Shown here one piece after another: positions 36,225 to 45,328 of a DNA stretch of 64,000 nucleotides. The notes beneath the pieces are model-generated. The model was not told the DNA's origin, searched no databases, and was given only the letters and a program-made list of their open reading frames with translations. How positions within the stretch are numbered: the first letter of the stretch is position 1; each line of letters starts with the position of its first letter. This stretch comes from Microbulbifer hydrolyticus (lineage in GTDB: Bacteria; Pseudomonadota; Gammaproteobacteria; Pseudomonadales; Cellvibrionaceae): the NCBI RefSeq assembly GCF_009931115.1, contig NZ_CP047491.1, forward strand, positions 4,122,001 through 4,186,000, written 5' to 3'. The position numbers and the translations under genes were made by a program.

Positions 36225-37070
36225 TTATCGCTTTTCTGTCGGTTTTTTAAACCACTTTTGACGTATCCGCTCGCGCAAATTGGTCGCCGCCAGCAGCCAC
36301 AGCACAAACAAAGCTGCAGCCATGGAGAACCACTGTACTGCATAGCCCCGGTGCTTTTGGGGATTTGTACTCACAAGCTGCCAGTCTGTGAGCAATGCCG
36401 TATCGGAATCTGCGCTGAGACGAATATGCCACTGTGGAAACTGGAGGCTTAGTTGACGGCCTAGATGAGTATCCAGTGCCTGGATGCGTGCGTGCGACAC
36501 CACTTTGGAAGGTGTACCACCCGGTACGTCGCCCGTTGACTCCCCTACCGGGTACAGAAAGCCGGTTATGACTTTGGCGGCCAACGGGTAGGCTACTTCC
36601 GGAAGCTGTGTTCGATCCCTGCCGGCCGGTAGCCATCCCCGGTTGATCAGCCAGCGGGACTTGCCGCGTTCGCTGTCACCGGTTTCAAACACCTGCAAGA
36701 TTTCATAGCCGACACGGCCATTGCGTGTGCGGTTGTCGAGATATAGATATTCGTCGGTGTAAAAGCCGAGCAGGCGTACGGGCGTGTAAGTTTGGGGGGT
36801 TGTTAACTCGGTAATCTTTACCGGCTGTGACGATAGGCGTGCATCGACTGTATCGAGTATCTGCTGTTTTTCCCCGGCGCGCTGCAGCTGCCAGTTACCG
36901 AGTCCAATCAGCAGGGGAAACAGGCACAGGCACAGGAGGCTGAGAGGCCAGCTACGGATAAATGCTACACTGGCGGCTCGCGACGGTTCTCCCATATCCG
37001 TGGAGGGTGATTCGGTCCCGGAGATTAATGCACTGTCGTCCTTGAGAGACGACTTTTTCGGAACTGTCAT
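36225..37070 (-). CDS. SURF1-family cytochrome oxidase assembly protein
   Basis: A 281-residue protein with two helices bracketing a periplasmic domain, the SURF1 layout. Family features: LLIGLGNWQLQRAGEKQQIL after helix 1, YTPVRLLGFYTDEYLYLDNR, WLINRGWLPAGRDR and the C-terminal HRGYAVQWFSMAAALFVLWL. It helps insert heme A into CoxA. It is divergent from a DUF2909 gene, only 33 bases apart. Confidence 0.92.
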   Translation of the reverse strand: MTVPKKSSLKDDSALISGTESPSTDMGEPSRAASVAFIRSWPLSLLCLCLFPLLIGLGNWQLQRAGEKQQILDTVDARLSSQPVKITELTTPQTYTPVRLLGFYTDEYLYLDNRTRNGRVGYEILQVFETGDSERGKSRWLINRGWLPAGRDRTQLPEVAYPLAAKVITGFLYPVGESTGDVPGGTPSKVVSHARIQALDTHLGRQLSLQFPQWHIRLSADSDTALLTDWQLVSTNPQKHRGYAVQWFSMAAALFVLWLLAATNLRERIRQKWFKKPTEKR

Positions 37071-37103
37071 GCCAATAAGTACTTCTATAAATGGCGTTAA
37101 ATT

Positions 37104-37328
37104 ATGTGGCTTAAAGCAATAATCGTGTTGTTGTTTCTCGCCGTGCTGGCCAGCCTGACCAGCGCTCTCGTTTTTTTACTGCGTGACATGGGTGCGCCGG
37201 AATCCAAGCGTACTCTGTATGCGCTGGGAATTCGTATTTCGCTTGCAACCCTTTTGTTGATCGCCATCTGGTATGGGTTCGAAAGTGGAACGCTATCCAA
37301 TACCGCACCCTGGGCTAACAAGTACTGA
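37104..37328 (+). CDS. DUF2909-like two-helix membrane protein
   Basis: A 74-residue protein: MWLKAIIVLLFLAVLASLTS starts the first helix, DMGAPESKRTLYALGIRIS is the loop, and LATLLLIAIWYGF is the second helix. This matches the small twin-transmembrane (DUF2909) proteins found in cox clusters. It runs against the oxidase genes, between coxC and SURF1, and ends with its own terminator. Confidence 0.82.
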   Translation: MWLKAIIVLLFLAVLASLTSALVFLLRDMGAPESKRTLYALGIRISLATLLLIAIWYGFESGTLSNTAPWANKY

Positions 37329-37339
37329 TTGGTTGAGTG

Positions 37340-37384
37340 AATGAGGTGGATGCCCGATACATCCACCCATTGCTCTCATTTTTT
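37340..37384 (+). terminator. intrinsic terminator of the DUF2909-like gene
   Basis: GGTGGATG (37345-37352) pairs with CATCCACC (37360-37367); an outer AATGAG/CTCATT pair extends it with a bulge, and six T follow (37379-37384). It overlaps the end of coxC on the other strand. Confidence 0.7.
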
Positions 37385-38273
37385 ATGCACCCAACACATA
37401 GACGAAGATAAACAGCCCTACCCAGACAACGTCCACAAAGTGCCAGTACCAGCTTGCGGCCTCGAACCCGAAATGATCATCAGGCTTGAAGTGATGCGCA
37501 ATCACTGAACGCAACAACATGATCAGCAGCATGATCGTACCCAGAGTCACATGCGCACCGTGAAATCCGGTGAGCATGAAGAAGGTGGTACCGTAGATAC
37601 CGGACTCCAGGGTAAGCCCAAGATGCTTGTAGGCTTCCATATATTCTTCAATCTGGAAGAACAGGAAGGCTGCGCCGAGTACGACGGTAGCACCGAGCCA
37701 CAGGTTGAAGGCCTGGCGCTTGCCTTTTTTCATAAACACATGCGCGATATGCACAGTGACACTGGAAGCGAGCAGTAACACGGTATTCAGTAACGGCAGG
37801 TGCCAGGGGTCAATGATTCCCTTGGGCCCCACTACCTTGGCCGCATCGCCAGCCACCGCCTGATCGGGCGTTACCATGAGCGGCCATGTATTCTGGAAGC
37901 CTTCCCAGAGCATATTGGACGAGCCGCGGTCACCTTCACCGCCGAGCCACGGCAGGGTGAAAGTGCGAATGTAGTACAGGGCGCCGAAAAATGCCGCGAA
38001 GAACATCACTTCCGAGAAGATGAACCACCCCATTCCCCAAACGTAGGAACGCTTGAGCTGGTCGCTGTTGAGCCCCTGCATATTTTCCTTGATTACCTCG
38101 GCAAACCAGAACCACAGGACCGTGGCCATGGAGATTGCGCCGGCAAAGAAGATATAGGAGCTGCCGCCATTGACCCAGCTGGCGGCGCCAAAGGCCGTCA
38201 GGAATATGCCGATGGTGGCGAAGATAGGCAGCCGGGACTGCTCGGGAACATAGTAGCTGCTTTCAGTGGCCAT
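37383..38273 (-). CDS. coxC: cytochrome c oxidase subunit III
   Basis: A 296-residue, seven-helix protein. WGMGWFIFSEVMFFAAFFGA carries the conserved glutamate, TGFHGAHVTLGTIMLL is the family HGxHVxxG motif, and ASWYWHFVDVVWVGLFIFVY closes the protein, all standard for COX3. It is the last structural gene of the operon, six bases after ctaG. Confidence 0.96.
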   Translation of the reverse strand: MATESSYYVPEQSRLPIFATIGIFLTAFGAASWVNGGSSYIFFAGAISMATVLWFWFAEVIKENMQGLNSDQLKRSYVWGMGWFIFSEVMFFAAFFGALYYIRTFTLPWLGGEGDRGSSNMLWEGFQNTWPLMVTPDQAVAGDAAKVVGPKGIIDPWHLPLLNTVLLLASSVTVHIAHVFMKKGKRQAFNLWLGATVVLGAAFLFFQIEEYMEAYKHLGLTLESGIYGTTFFMLTGFHGAHVTLGTIMLLIMLLRSVIAHHFKPDDHFGFEAASWYWHFVDVVWVGLFIFVYVLGA

Positions 38274-38279
38274 AGTTTC

Positions 38280-38852
38280 TTATCCCTCTCGCTCGGGGTC
38301 GGTATTTTTGTTGTTCGCTTGTTTTGTCAATCTTTCCGTGACATCGAACAGCGTGTAGGAAAGCGTGATGGTATTTACGCCGGGCGGCAGGTCCGGGTCG
38401 ACAATAAATCGGAGACCCAGTTGTGCAGTTTCACCGGCGGCGAGTGACTGCTGGTTGAAGCAGAAACACTCGGTTTTATGGAAATAACTGGCAGCTTTGA
38501 ATGGCACCAGGCTGGGAATCGCCTGCCCGATCATATTGCGATCGGTGGGGTTGTAGGCGTGAAACACCGTGTCAACGGCCTCCCCTGGATGGACTTTCAT
38601 TTCCACCACACCCGGCTTGAATTCCCACGGCATGTTTTCGTTGTTGCTGGCAACAAACTGCACTTTCACTGTCCGCGCGGTATCCACAGCGGCGGGCACC
38701 GCTTCGTAGCGATCGCCGGTTTTGCCGTTGAGACCGGTAATCTCGCAGAAGGCGTCGTACAGCGGCGGCATGATGAATAGCGCAAAGCCGAGCATACTGA
38801 CCGCGAGGGTCAGCATTTTCACGGTGGTCTTGGCGTTTGCGCTCATTGCCAT
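38280..38852 (-). CDS. ctaG: cytochrome oxidase copper chaperone CtaG/Cox11
   Basis: A 190-residue protein with one N-terminal helix and an immunoglobulin-like periplasmic domain. The copper motif is FHKTECFCFNQQSLAAGET (CFC). It delivers copper to the CuB site of CoxA. It lies between coxA and coxC, as in Pseudomonas and Paracoccus clusters. Confidence 0.94.
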   Translation of the reverse strand: MAMSANAKTTVKMLTLAVSMLGFALFIMPPLYDAFCEITGLNGKTGDRYEAVPAAVDTARTVKVQFVASNNENMPWEFKPGVVEMKVHPGEAVDTVFHAYNPTDRNMIGQAIPSLVPFKAASYFHKTECFCFNQQSLAAGETAQLGLRFIVDPDLPPGVNTITLSYTLFDVTERLTKQANNKNTDPEREG

Positions 38853-38872
38853 ATCGGTGTCCTGCCTCTAAC

Positions 38873-40423
38873 TCAACGCACAACCGGCGGTGTGCTGAAG
38901 GTGTGGTACGGCGCCGGTGAAGGCACTGTCCACTCCAGCCCCTGCGGATCCTCCCAGACCTCGTCGGTGGCTTTGTGACCGCCGCGAACCGTCCGGATCA
39001 CATTGAACAGGAACACGATCTGAGCTGCGCCGAACAGGAAGGCGCCCACACTGGCGATCTGGTTGAAGTCGGCAAACTGCAGGGCATAGTCCGGGATACG
39101 GCGGGGCATACCGGCGAGACCCACAAAGTGCATCGGGAAGAAGGTGACATTCAAGCCGACAAATGCCATCCAGAAATGCACCTTGCCCATGGTCTCGTTG
39201 TACATGTTGCCGGTCCACTTGGGCAGCCAGTAATACACGCCGGCAGTGATCGAGAAGATCGCGCCGGGCACCAGCACATAGTGGAAGTGTGCCACCACGA
39301 AGTAGGTGTCGTGGTACTGGAAGTCAGCAGGGGCGATGGCGAGCATCAGCCCCGAGAAACCACCCAGGGTAAACAGGATCACGAAAGCGATGGAGAACAG
39401 CATCGGTGTTTCGAAGGTCATCGAGCCGCGGAACATGGTGGTCACCCAGTTGAACACCTTCACCCCGGTGGGCACGGCGATCAGCATGGTGGCGTACATG
39501 AAGAACAGCTCACCGGCTATCGGCATTCCCACGGTAAACATATGGTGGGCCCACACGATAAAGCTGAGGAAGGCGATAGATGCCGTGGCGTAAACCATCG
39601 AGCTGTAGCCGAACAGCGGCTTGCGCGCAAAAGTGGGAATGATCGCCGACACGATACCGAAGGCCGGCAGGATCATGATGTACACCTCGGGGTGTCCAAA
39701 GAACCAGAATACGTGCTGGAACAGGACCGGGTCACCACCACCGGCGGCACTGAAGAAGCTGGTACCGAAGTGGATATCCATCAGCATCATGGTCACGACA
39801 CCTGCCAGCACCGGCATTACCGCAATGAGCAGGTAGGCGGTAATCAGCCAGGTCCACACAAACAGCGGCATCTTCATCAGGGTCATACCCGGTGCGCGCA
39901 TGTTCAGGATGGTGGCGACAATATTGATGGCCCCCATGATCGAGGAGGCACCCATGATATGGATGGAAAAGATGAAGAAAGTTACGCTCGGCGGCGCGTA
40001 TTCAGTGGATAGCGGTGCGTAGAAAGTCCACCCGAAATTCGGTGCACCACCTTCCATGAACAGGGTGGACGCCAGCATCGCGAAGGCGAACGGCAGGATC
40101 CAGAAGCTCCAGTTATTCATGCGCGGCAGCGCCATATCCGGAGCACCGATCATCATCGGCACCATCCAGTTGGCGAGGCCAACAAAGGCTGGCATCACCG
40201 CACCGAACACCATGATAAGGCCATGCATGGTGGTCATCTGGTTGAAAAATTCCGGCTGCACAATCTGCAGGCCGGGCTGGAAAAGTTCGGCGCGGATAAC
40301 CAGCGCCATACAACCGCCTAGCAGGAACATCGTAAAACTGAACCACAGATACATCGAGCCGATGTCTTTGTGGTTAGTCGTGTAGAGCCAGCGGGTAAAA
40401 CCGGGTTTGGGACCGTGTGCCAT
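38873..40423 (-). CDS. coxA: cytochrome c oxidase subunit I
   Basis: A 516-residue, twelve-helix heme-copper oxidase. MTTMHGLIMVFGAVMPAFVG gives the low-spin heme ligand, WFFGHPEVYIMILPAFGIVS the CuB histidine and cross-linked tyrosine, WAHHMFTVGMP the CuB histidine pair, and HDTYFVVAHFHYVL the heme a3 and a ligands. It reduces oxygen to water and pumps protons. It lies 24 bases after coxB. Confidence 0.97.
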   Translation of the reverse strand: MAHGPKPGFTRWLYTTNHKDIGSMYLWFSFTMFLLGGCMALVIRAELFQPGLQIVQPEFFNQMTTMHGLIMVFGAVMPAFVGLANWMVPMMIGAPDMALPRMNNWSFWILPFAFAMLASTLFMEGGAPNFGWTFYAPLSTEYAPPSVTFFIFSIHIMGASSIMGAINIVATILNMRAPGMTLMKMPLFVWTWLITAYLLIAVMPVLAGVVTMMLMDIHFGTSFFSAAGGGDPVLFQHVFWFFGHPEVYIMILPAFGIVSAIIPTFARKPLFGYSSMVYATASIAFLSFIVWAHHMFTVGMPIAGELFFMYATMLIAVPTGVKVFNWVTTMFRGSMTFETPMLFSIAFVILFTLGGFSGLMLAIAPADFQYHDTYFVVAHFHYVLVPGAIFSITAGVYYWLPKWTGNMYNETMGKVHFWMAFVGLNVTFFPMHFVGLAGMPRRIPDYALQFADFNQIASVGAFLFGAAQIVFLFNVIRTVRGGHKATDEVWEDPQGLEWTVPSPAPYHTFSTPPVVR

Positions 40424-40447
40424 AACTAAACTCCTCTCGGCTCCTGC

Positions 40448-41608
40448 TTACTTATTCTTGAAATTGAGAATGTCGATGGGCTGCACGGTGTCGCCCATAT
40501 TGTTGCCGAAGGCATTGCGCTGGTAGGTGATGACCGCGGCCAGGTCCACTTCACTCAACTGCGCGCCAAAGGCCTGCATCGCCGGATTCTTCGACGAGCC
40601 GTTTACCACCATGCTCATATGGCCATCCAGTGCGCCGGTGGCGATTTTGGAACCGGCAATGGCCGGGAAGGCACCGGGCACACCCTGGCCGTTCGGCTGG
40701 TGACAGGCAGCACAGGTACTGGCATAGATTTTTTCGCCGCGCTCGTAGAGCTCGTCGAAGGTGAAGGTCTTGTTGGTCAGCTCCTTGATGCGCGCGGCGG
40801 CTGCGGCGCGATCACTCAGCCACGAGTGATACTCGTCTTCCGGCACCGCCTTGACCACAATCGGCATAAACCCGTGATCCTTGCCGCACAGTTCCGCACA
40901 CTGCCCGCGATAGATTCCCGGCTCATCGATACGTGTCCAGGACTCATTCACGAAGCCCGGAATAGCGTCTTTTTTCACCGCGAGATCCGGCACCCACCAT
41001 GCGTGGATCACGTCGTTGGCGGTAATCAGGAAACGGATTTTCTTGTTGACCGGCACCACCAGCGGCTCATCCACTTCCAGCAGGTAATTTTCGTTTTTTG
41101 GCTGCTGGTTATCGATCTGTGCGCGGGGGGTGGCGAGATTGGAGAAGAAGGAGACATCGGAACCCAGGTAGTCGTATTTCCACTTCCACTGGTAGCCGGT
41201 GATCATGATATCGAGATCGGCTTCCTTGGTGTCATAGATATCGTAGAGGGTTTTGGTAGCGGGAATCGCCATACCGACGAGAATCAGCGTGGGGACAATG
41301 GTCCAGGCCAACTCCACAAGCGTACTTTCGTGAAACTGCGCCGCCTTGTAACCCTTACTTTTGCGGTGACGCCACATGCTGTAGAACATCACCCCAAACA
41401 CCACAACGCCGATTGCCACGCAGATCCAGAAAATCAGCATGTGCAGATCGTAAGTGGTTCGGGATACTTCGGTTACCCCCTGGGTCATATTGACCCCCCA
41501 GCGCGCTACGCCCTCTTCCGCTTTCTGCGCAGTTTCCTGTGCAAAAGCTTCGGACGCGGTGGCCGAGATGGTCAGGAAGGCGAACAGCCGTTTTAAGCCC
41601 ATCAACAT
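40448..41608 (-). CDS. coxB: cytochrome c oxidase subunit II with fused cytochrome c
   Basis: A 386-residue protein, signal ending FAQ, two helices, then the CuA domain: VIHAWWVPDLAVKKDAIPGF and YRGQCAELCGKDHGFMPIVV supply all CuA ligands. A c-type heme domain follows with STCAACHQPNGQGVPGAFPA at residues about 297-316, so this is a caa3-type subunit II that can take electrons within its own chain. It is the first gene of the cox operon. Confidence 0.96.
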   Translation of the reverse strand: MLMGLKRLFAFLTISATASEAFAQETAQKAEEGVARWGVNMTQGVTEVSRTTYDLHMLIFWICVAIGVVVFGVMFYSMWRHRKSKGYKAAQFHESTLVELAWTIVPTLILVGMAIPATKTLYDIYDTKEADLDIMITGYQWKWKYDYLGSDVSFFSNLATPRAQIDNQQPKNENYLLEVDEPLVVPVNKKIRFLITANDVIHAWWVPDLAVKKDAIPGFVNESWTRIDEPGIYRGQCAELCGKDHGFMPIVVKAVPEDEYHSWLSDRAAAAARIKELTNKTFTFDELYERGEKIYASTCAACHQPNGQGVPGAFPAIAGSKIATGALDGHMSMVVNGSSKNPAMQAFGAQLSEVDLAAVITYQRNAFGNNMGDTVQPIDILNFKNK

Positions 41609-42026
41609 CGCCTGCAGATCTCCATGTTTGTTATTCTCGCGGGCCGCTTTCCTGCGGTCACATCACAGCGGTTCTGCCACAGGAATAACCCGTGCACAGC
41701 CGCGGTGCTGTAAACCACAAGACAGCAAAACCCTGTAACAGCGGTTGGCCGTTCGGAAGACTGGAGTCTGCCCCCGATCCGAAGATCGGGTTATGTTCCA
41801 CACATCATCATGTGGACATGCTGTAGTAAACCAAGACTACATACACTGTTCGCACACCGGGCGAGGACCTCGACTGCGCGATACTGCTTATCAGTGCAAC
41901 TTGTTATTTTTTACTTCAGATGTCGTCGCCCGGAAGGTACAACCAACAACCTGTGTCTCTTGTCGCATCTAGCAGCCTCAAAAGAAACACATCGCCAGAA
42001 GAAAGTCAATTAAACCGCCAACTTAC
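41609..42026. other. gene-free divergent region between coxB and the MATE gene
   Basis: Contains promoter sequences for two divergent genes. A hairpin (CCGATC and GATCGG around 41777-41792) and a second IR around 41800-41817 are visible. I could not assign a -10/-35 pair or a regulator site with confidence. Short frames here (for example 41745-41972) lack protein features. Confidence 0.45.
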
Positions 42027-43391
42027 ATGAAAAATTCACGGGCCCGACAAAGTGCCATTTCGCGCCGTTTTGCCGCGCCCTACGTGCGGGTCTGGCAACT
42101 CGCCTGGCCCATGATCCTGAGCAACATTACCGTGCCTCTGCTCGGGGCTGTGGACACGGCCGTGCTCGGCCACCTGCCCAGCCCGGAATATCTTTCCGGT
42201 GTTGCCATTGGCGCCAGCGTGATCTCCATGCTGCTGTGGGCGTTCGGTTTTCTGCGTATGGGCACCACCGGGCTGGTCGCCCGCGCCAAGGGCGATCGCG
42301 CCGGCGCGGCCTGGCTGCTGCGCGCACTGTGCCTCGCGGTCGTGCTGGGTGCGCTGCTGCTTGTACTCGCCTCGCCCCTGCTCTCATTGATTACCCATTG
42401 GATGAATGCCAGCACCGAGGCCCGTCCCCACGCGCACGATTACCTGCAGATTCGCCTGCTCAGCGCACCACTGGCACTGGCAAACTTTGCCCTGCTGGGT
42501 TTTTTTATCGGCCGCCAGGACAGCCGTGCCCCACTGATGATTCTGGTGATCGCCAACCTGCTGAACATCCTGCTCGACCTGATCCTGATACTGGGACTGG
42601 ATATGGGCGCGAGGGGCGCGGCCTGGGCGTCGGTTAGCGCTGACCTGTGCGGTTTCACCATGGGTATCTGGCTGCTGCGCCAGCGCCACCGCCCCGCACT
42701 TGAGGAAATGCAGGCTGTCCTGAACCGTGCGGATTTCTGGCCATGGCGGAATGGGGGCCCCTGGTACGAACTACTGCGTATCAACACCGACCTGTTTATA
42801 CGCACCTGCCTGCTTCTGTTTACCCTGACATTTTTCACTGCACAGGGAGCCGCACAGGGGGATACCATGCTGGCTGCGAATGCCATTCTGCTGCAACTAC
42901 TGATGATGACATCCTATGCGCTGGACGGCTTCGCGCACGCGACTGAATCCCTGGTGGGACGAGCAATAGGCCGCGGCTCCATGGCGCAGTTCAAGCGCAC
43001 CAACGCCGCCGCTGGCACATGGGCGCTGGCCTCCGCGGTGCTGATTACGCTTGTGCTGATTGCCGGAGAAAACTGGATTTTGCCGCTGTTTACGAATATT
43101 CCCGCGGTGTTGAGTGCTTCCGGAGAGTTTTATCCCTGGCTATGCGCGCTGCCTCTGGTGGCAGTCTGGAGTTATCAGCTTGACGGAGTTTTCATCGGGG
43201 CGGGAAAAAGCAGGCAAATGCGTGACACCATGTTCATCGCCACTGTGATGGTGTTTTTACCCTGCTGGTGGTTTACACGACATTGGGGTAACACTGGCGT
43301 CTGGTTCAGCCTTTTTTTGTGGTTTGTCGCACGCTCCACCGGATTAATGGTCTACTTTTGTAACTACACTAAAAACAACTACTGGCGGTAA
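42027..43391 (+). CDS. MATE-family efflux transporter, DinF-like
   Basis: A 454-residue protein with twelve hydrophobic helices. LAWPMILSNITVPLLGAVDT and AVLGHLPSPEYLSGVAIGAS open both halves with the MATE pattern, and FAHATESLVGRAIGRGS is the second-half motif. The DinF subfamily exports cationic compounds with Na+ or H+. It is divergent from the cox operon and shows no functional link to it. Confidence 0.88.
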   Translation: MKNSRARQSAISRRFAAPYVRVWQLAWPMILSNITVPLLGAVDTAVLGHLPSPEYLSGVAIGASVISMLLWAFGFLRMGTTGLVARAKGDRAGAAWLLRALCLAVVLGALLLVLASPLLSLITHWMNASTEARPHAHDYLQIRLLSAPLALANFALLGFFIGRQDSRAPLMILVIANLLNILLDLILILGLDMGARGAAWASVSADLCGFTMGIWLLRQRHRPALEEMQAVLNRADFWPWRNGGPWYELLRINTDLFIRTCLLLFTLTFFTAQGAAQGDTMLAANAILLQLLMMTSYALDGFAHATESLVGRAIGRGSMAQFKRTNAAAGTWALASAVLITLVLIAGENWILPLFTNIPAVLSASGEFYPWLCALPLVAVWSYQLDGVFIGAGKSRQMRDTMFIATVMVFLPCWWFTRHWGNTGVWFSLFLWFVARSTGLMVYFCNYTKNNYWR

Positions 43392-43528
43392 TTGGAGATA
43401 CGGTACCGAGTCCACTTCCAGCGTTAAGCAGTCTTGTCCGCTCGCTTGAGAAGGGCCGTGAAAATGGTCCGGTGGGGTTCAGCAGACAAAGAAACGTGGA
43501 GGCGGTTTCGCCGTTTTCGCATTGATGT

Positions 43529-44188
43529 ATGTCTGACGATTATCAACTTATTCAGCAATGTATTGACCGTGCCGTCGCCGCGGAGCAGGCGCGCGGGCGC
43601 TTTCGTCGCTCATTACACGATACCCTGCCAAGCCTGCACCGCAGCATTCATCTGCCACCGCGGGACGCACCCCTCCACATCACCTGCTTCGTGATTCGCT
43701 ATATCCAGGCCATTCCCGGCTGGCTCCAGCGGCTCGATGAAATGTGTCACGCCGGCGGCCTGAACTTCCATCCGGTGCGCGAACTGGTCCTGCACAGCTT
43801 TAGTGAAATCCCGGAACGCCAGCCCCATGAGCACGGCCTGGGCTCCATTCTCGACGAAGCCTACCTGGCCCATCGCACCATGGAAGAGATCAACGACTTG
43901 CTACAGCCGCTTTGCGGCACACCACTACTGCCAATGGACCCGATGGTGGCGAATCTGGTGGTGCGGGAGTTGTTGGGAGAGTCCCTGGCCTGCCAGTTGG
44001 ATGATCTTGCAAACATACTGCTGCAGCGATTTGAACTGGCGGAACTGGATCCGGCCCGGCTGGTGTCAATGATCCTGCACAAACAGCGCTATGAAGACAC
44101 ACCGGGCGAGTGGCCGGACTTTGCTCACCACATGCAGATCGAGATGCGCCCCCCCTCCCTGCCCCGGCATGTGGATCTGTCCCACTAG
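43529..44188 (+). CDS. conserved hypothetical protein
   Basis: A 219-residue soluble protein with no signal or membrane segment. Mostly helical in appearance; AGGLNFHPVRELVLHSFSEI and LLGESLACQLDDLANILLQR are the most regular parts. No domain recognised. A tandem 16-base duplication begins at its stop codon. It is convergent with an anchored hypothetical protein, 31 bases apart. Confidence 0.6.
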   Translation: MSDDYQLIQQCIDRAVAAEQARGRFRRSLHDTLPSLHRSIHLPPRDAPLHITCFVIRYIQAIPGWLQRLDEMCHAGGLNFHPVRELVLHSFSEIPERQPHEHGLGSILDEAYLAHRTMEEINDLLQPLCGTPLLPMDPMVANLVVRELLGESLACQLDDLANILLQRFELAELDPARLVSMILHKQRYEDTPGEWPDFAHHMQIEMRPPSLPRHVDLSH

Positions 44189-44217
44189 GGGCCCTATCCA
44201 TTAGGGGCCCTATCCAT
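44186..44217. repeat. 16-bp tandem duplication
   Basis: TAGGGGCCCTATCCAT occurs twice in direct tandem (44186-44201 and 44202-44217). The first copy contains the stop codon of the preceding gene. It is likely a replication-slippage product. Confidence 0.9.
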
Positions 44218-44219
44218 CG

Positions 44220-45026
44220 TCACCGCGCGACAATCTGGCTCCAGTTACTGAAAAAATCTGTCTCACCCTGCACCAGCGAGCGATTCAGATCGTCCGCCTT
44301 GCGGTGTATTGTCTTGTTATAGAAGTACAGGCTGCCGCCACGCAGCGTAAAGCCCTTCGGGTTGTCGGTCAGCAACTGATAAAAAGCTTCCTGGCGCTCC
44401 AGGTATTGCAGCACCCGTCGCTTGCTGAAGCGTCCCTCGCGGTAGGTATTGAAAATATTTTCCTGTAACTGCTGGTCGCTCAGCGCGCGGGCCTCGGGAG
44501 AAATCCTGCTTACCTCCAGCAAGCGGCTGACGTCCGCACGCAGGTCATCCAGATAACGATCCGCGGCCTCTGCGGCAATTTTCGCGCGATAGATGGCCTT
44601 CTTGCGTCTTGCCTGAAACTGTTCGCTTTTGGCGGTATCCAGGCTCCAGATCTCCTTTTTTGCCATTTCCGCAAGCGGTCGGAAAATGGTTTTATGCTGA
44701 CGATTGGTATTTACCGTGAGTCGCTCGCACACTTCCAACGCGGCCTGCCAGTCGGAAAACGGCTTGCCGTCGTAAACGGCAGCGGGCAACGCCGCAACAC
44801 GCTGCTTCAAACGCTGTTCTTCGAACTTTAGTTGTTGAGGATTTTTGCTCCAGTCCGTTGCCTGCAACGTGAACAGAGACAGCAACCCCTGATTGGCGCA
44901 ACGGGTGATCAGATGTGCAGTCTGCGCCTGCTGTTGCTCGCGGACCTCACGATAGTGATCCAAACCGTAAAGTGCAGCGATGATAATGACGGTCGCCAGT
45001 GCAATCAGGGGGTAGAGTTTTTTCAA
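44220..45026 (-). CDS. hypothetical membrane-anchored protein
   Basis: A 268-residue protein with one N-terminal helix (LYPLIALATVIIIAALYGL) and a mostly alpha-helical, highly charged remainder, EEQRLKQRVAALPAAVYDG and onward. It would be anchored with the body in the periplasm. No recognised family. It is 18 bases downstream of the yheV gene in the same direction. Confidence 0.6.
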   Translation of the reverse strand: MKKLYPLIALATVIIIAALYGLDHYREVREQQQAQTAHLITRCANQGLLSLFTLQATDWSKNPQQLKFEEQRLKQRVAALPAAVYDGKPFSDWQAALEVCERLTVNTNRQHKTIFRPLAEMAKKEIWSLDTAKSEQFQARRKKAIYRAKIAAEAADRYLDDLRADVSRLLEVSRISPEARALSDQQLQENIFNTYREGRFSKRRVLQYLERQEAFYQLLTDNPKGFTLRGGSLYFYNKTIHRKADDLNRSLVQGETDFFSNWSQIVAR

Positions 45027-45044
45027 GGGAATATTTTTCGCGGC

Positions 45045-45320
45045 TTATTTTTTATCGGCCGGCCCGGAGGGCGGCTGCAGTATTTTTACTGCGGTTTCTT
45101 CCACTTCCCTGTCATCGGTTTGATTCACGCGAGTGTCCAACTCTCGCGGAGAGGCCTGCAGGCGGATCTCATCCTTGAAGCCACAGGCTACACATTCACG
45201 ATAATTTTTATCACCGAGTACGTAATTGACTATTTTGTCCATCTCGCTGCAGCGGGGACATACGGCGCCGGCAATAAAGCGGCGCTTGATGGGCTTTTCA
45301 GCTTTCTGGTCATTACCCAT
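45045..45320 (-). CDS. yheV: YheV-family putative zinc-ribbon protein
   Basis: A 91-residue protein with paired cysteines AGAVCPRCSEMDKI and YRECVACGFKDEI, the knuckles of a zinc ribbon, as in YheV (DUF2387). It is eight bases downstream of prlC, a pairing also seen in Pseudomonas. Its molecular role is not established. Confidence 0.82.
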   Translation of the reverse strand: MGNDQKAEKPIKRRFIAGAVCPRCSEMDKIVNYVLGDKNYRECVACGFKDEIRLQASPRELDTRVNQTDDREVEETAVKILQPPSGPADKK

Positions 45321-45328
45321 GGGTTACC

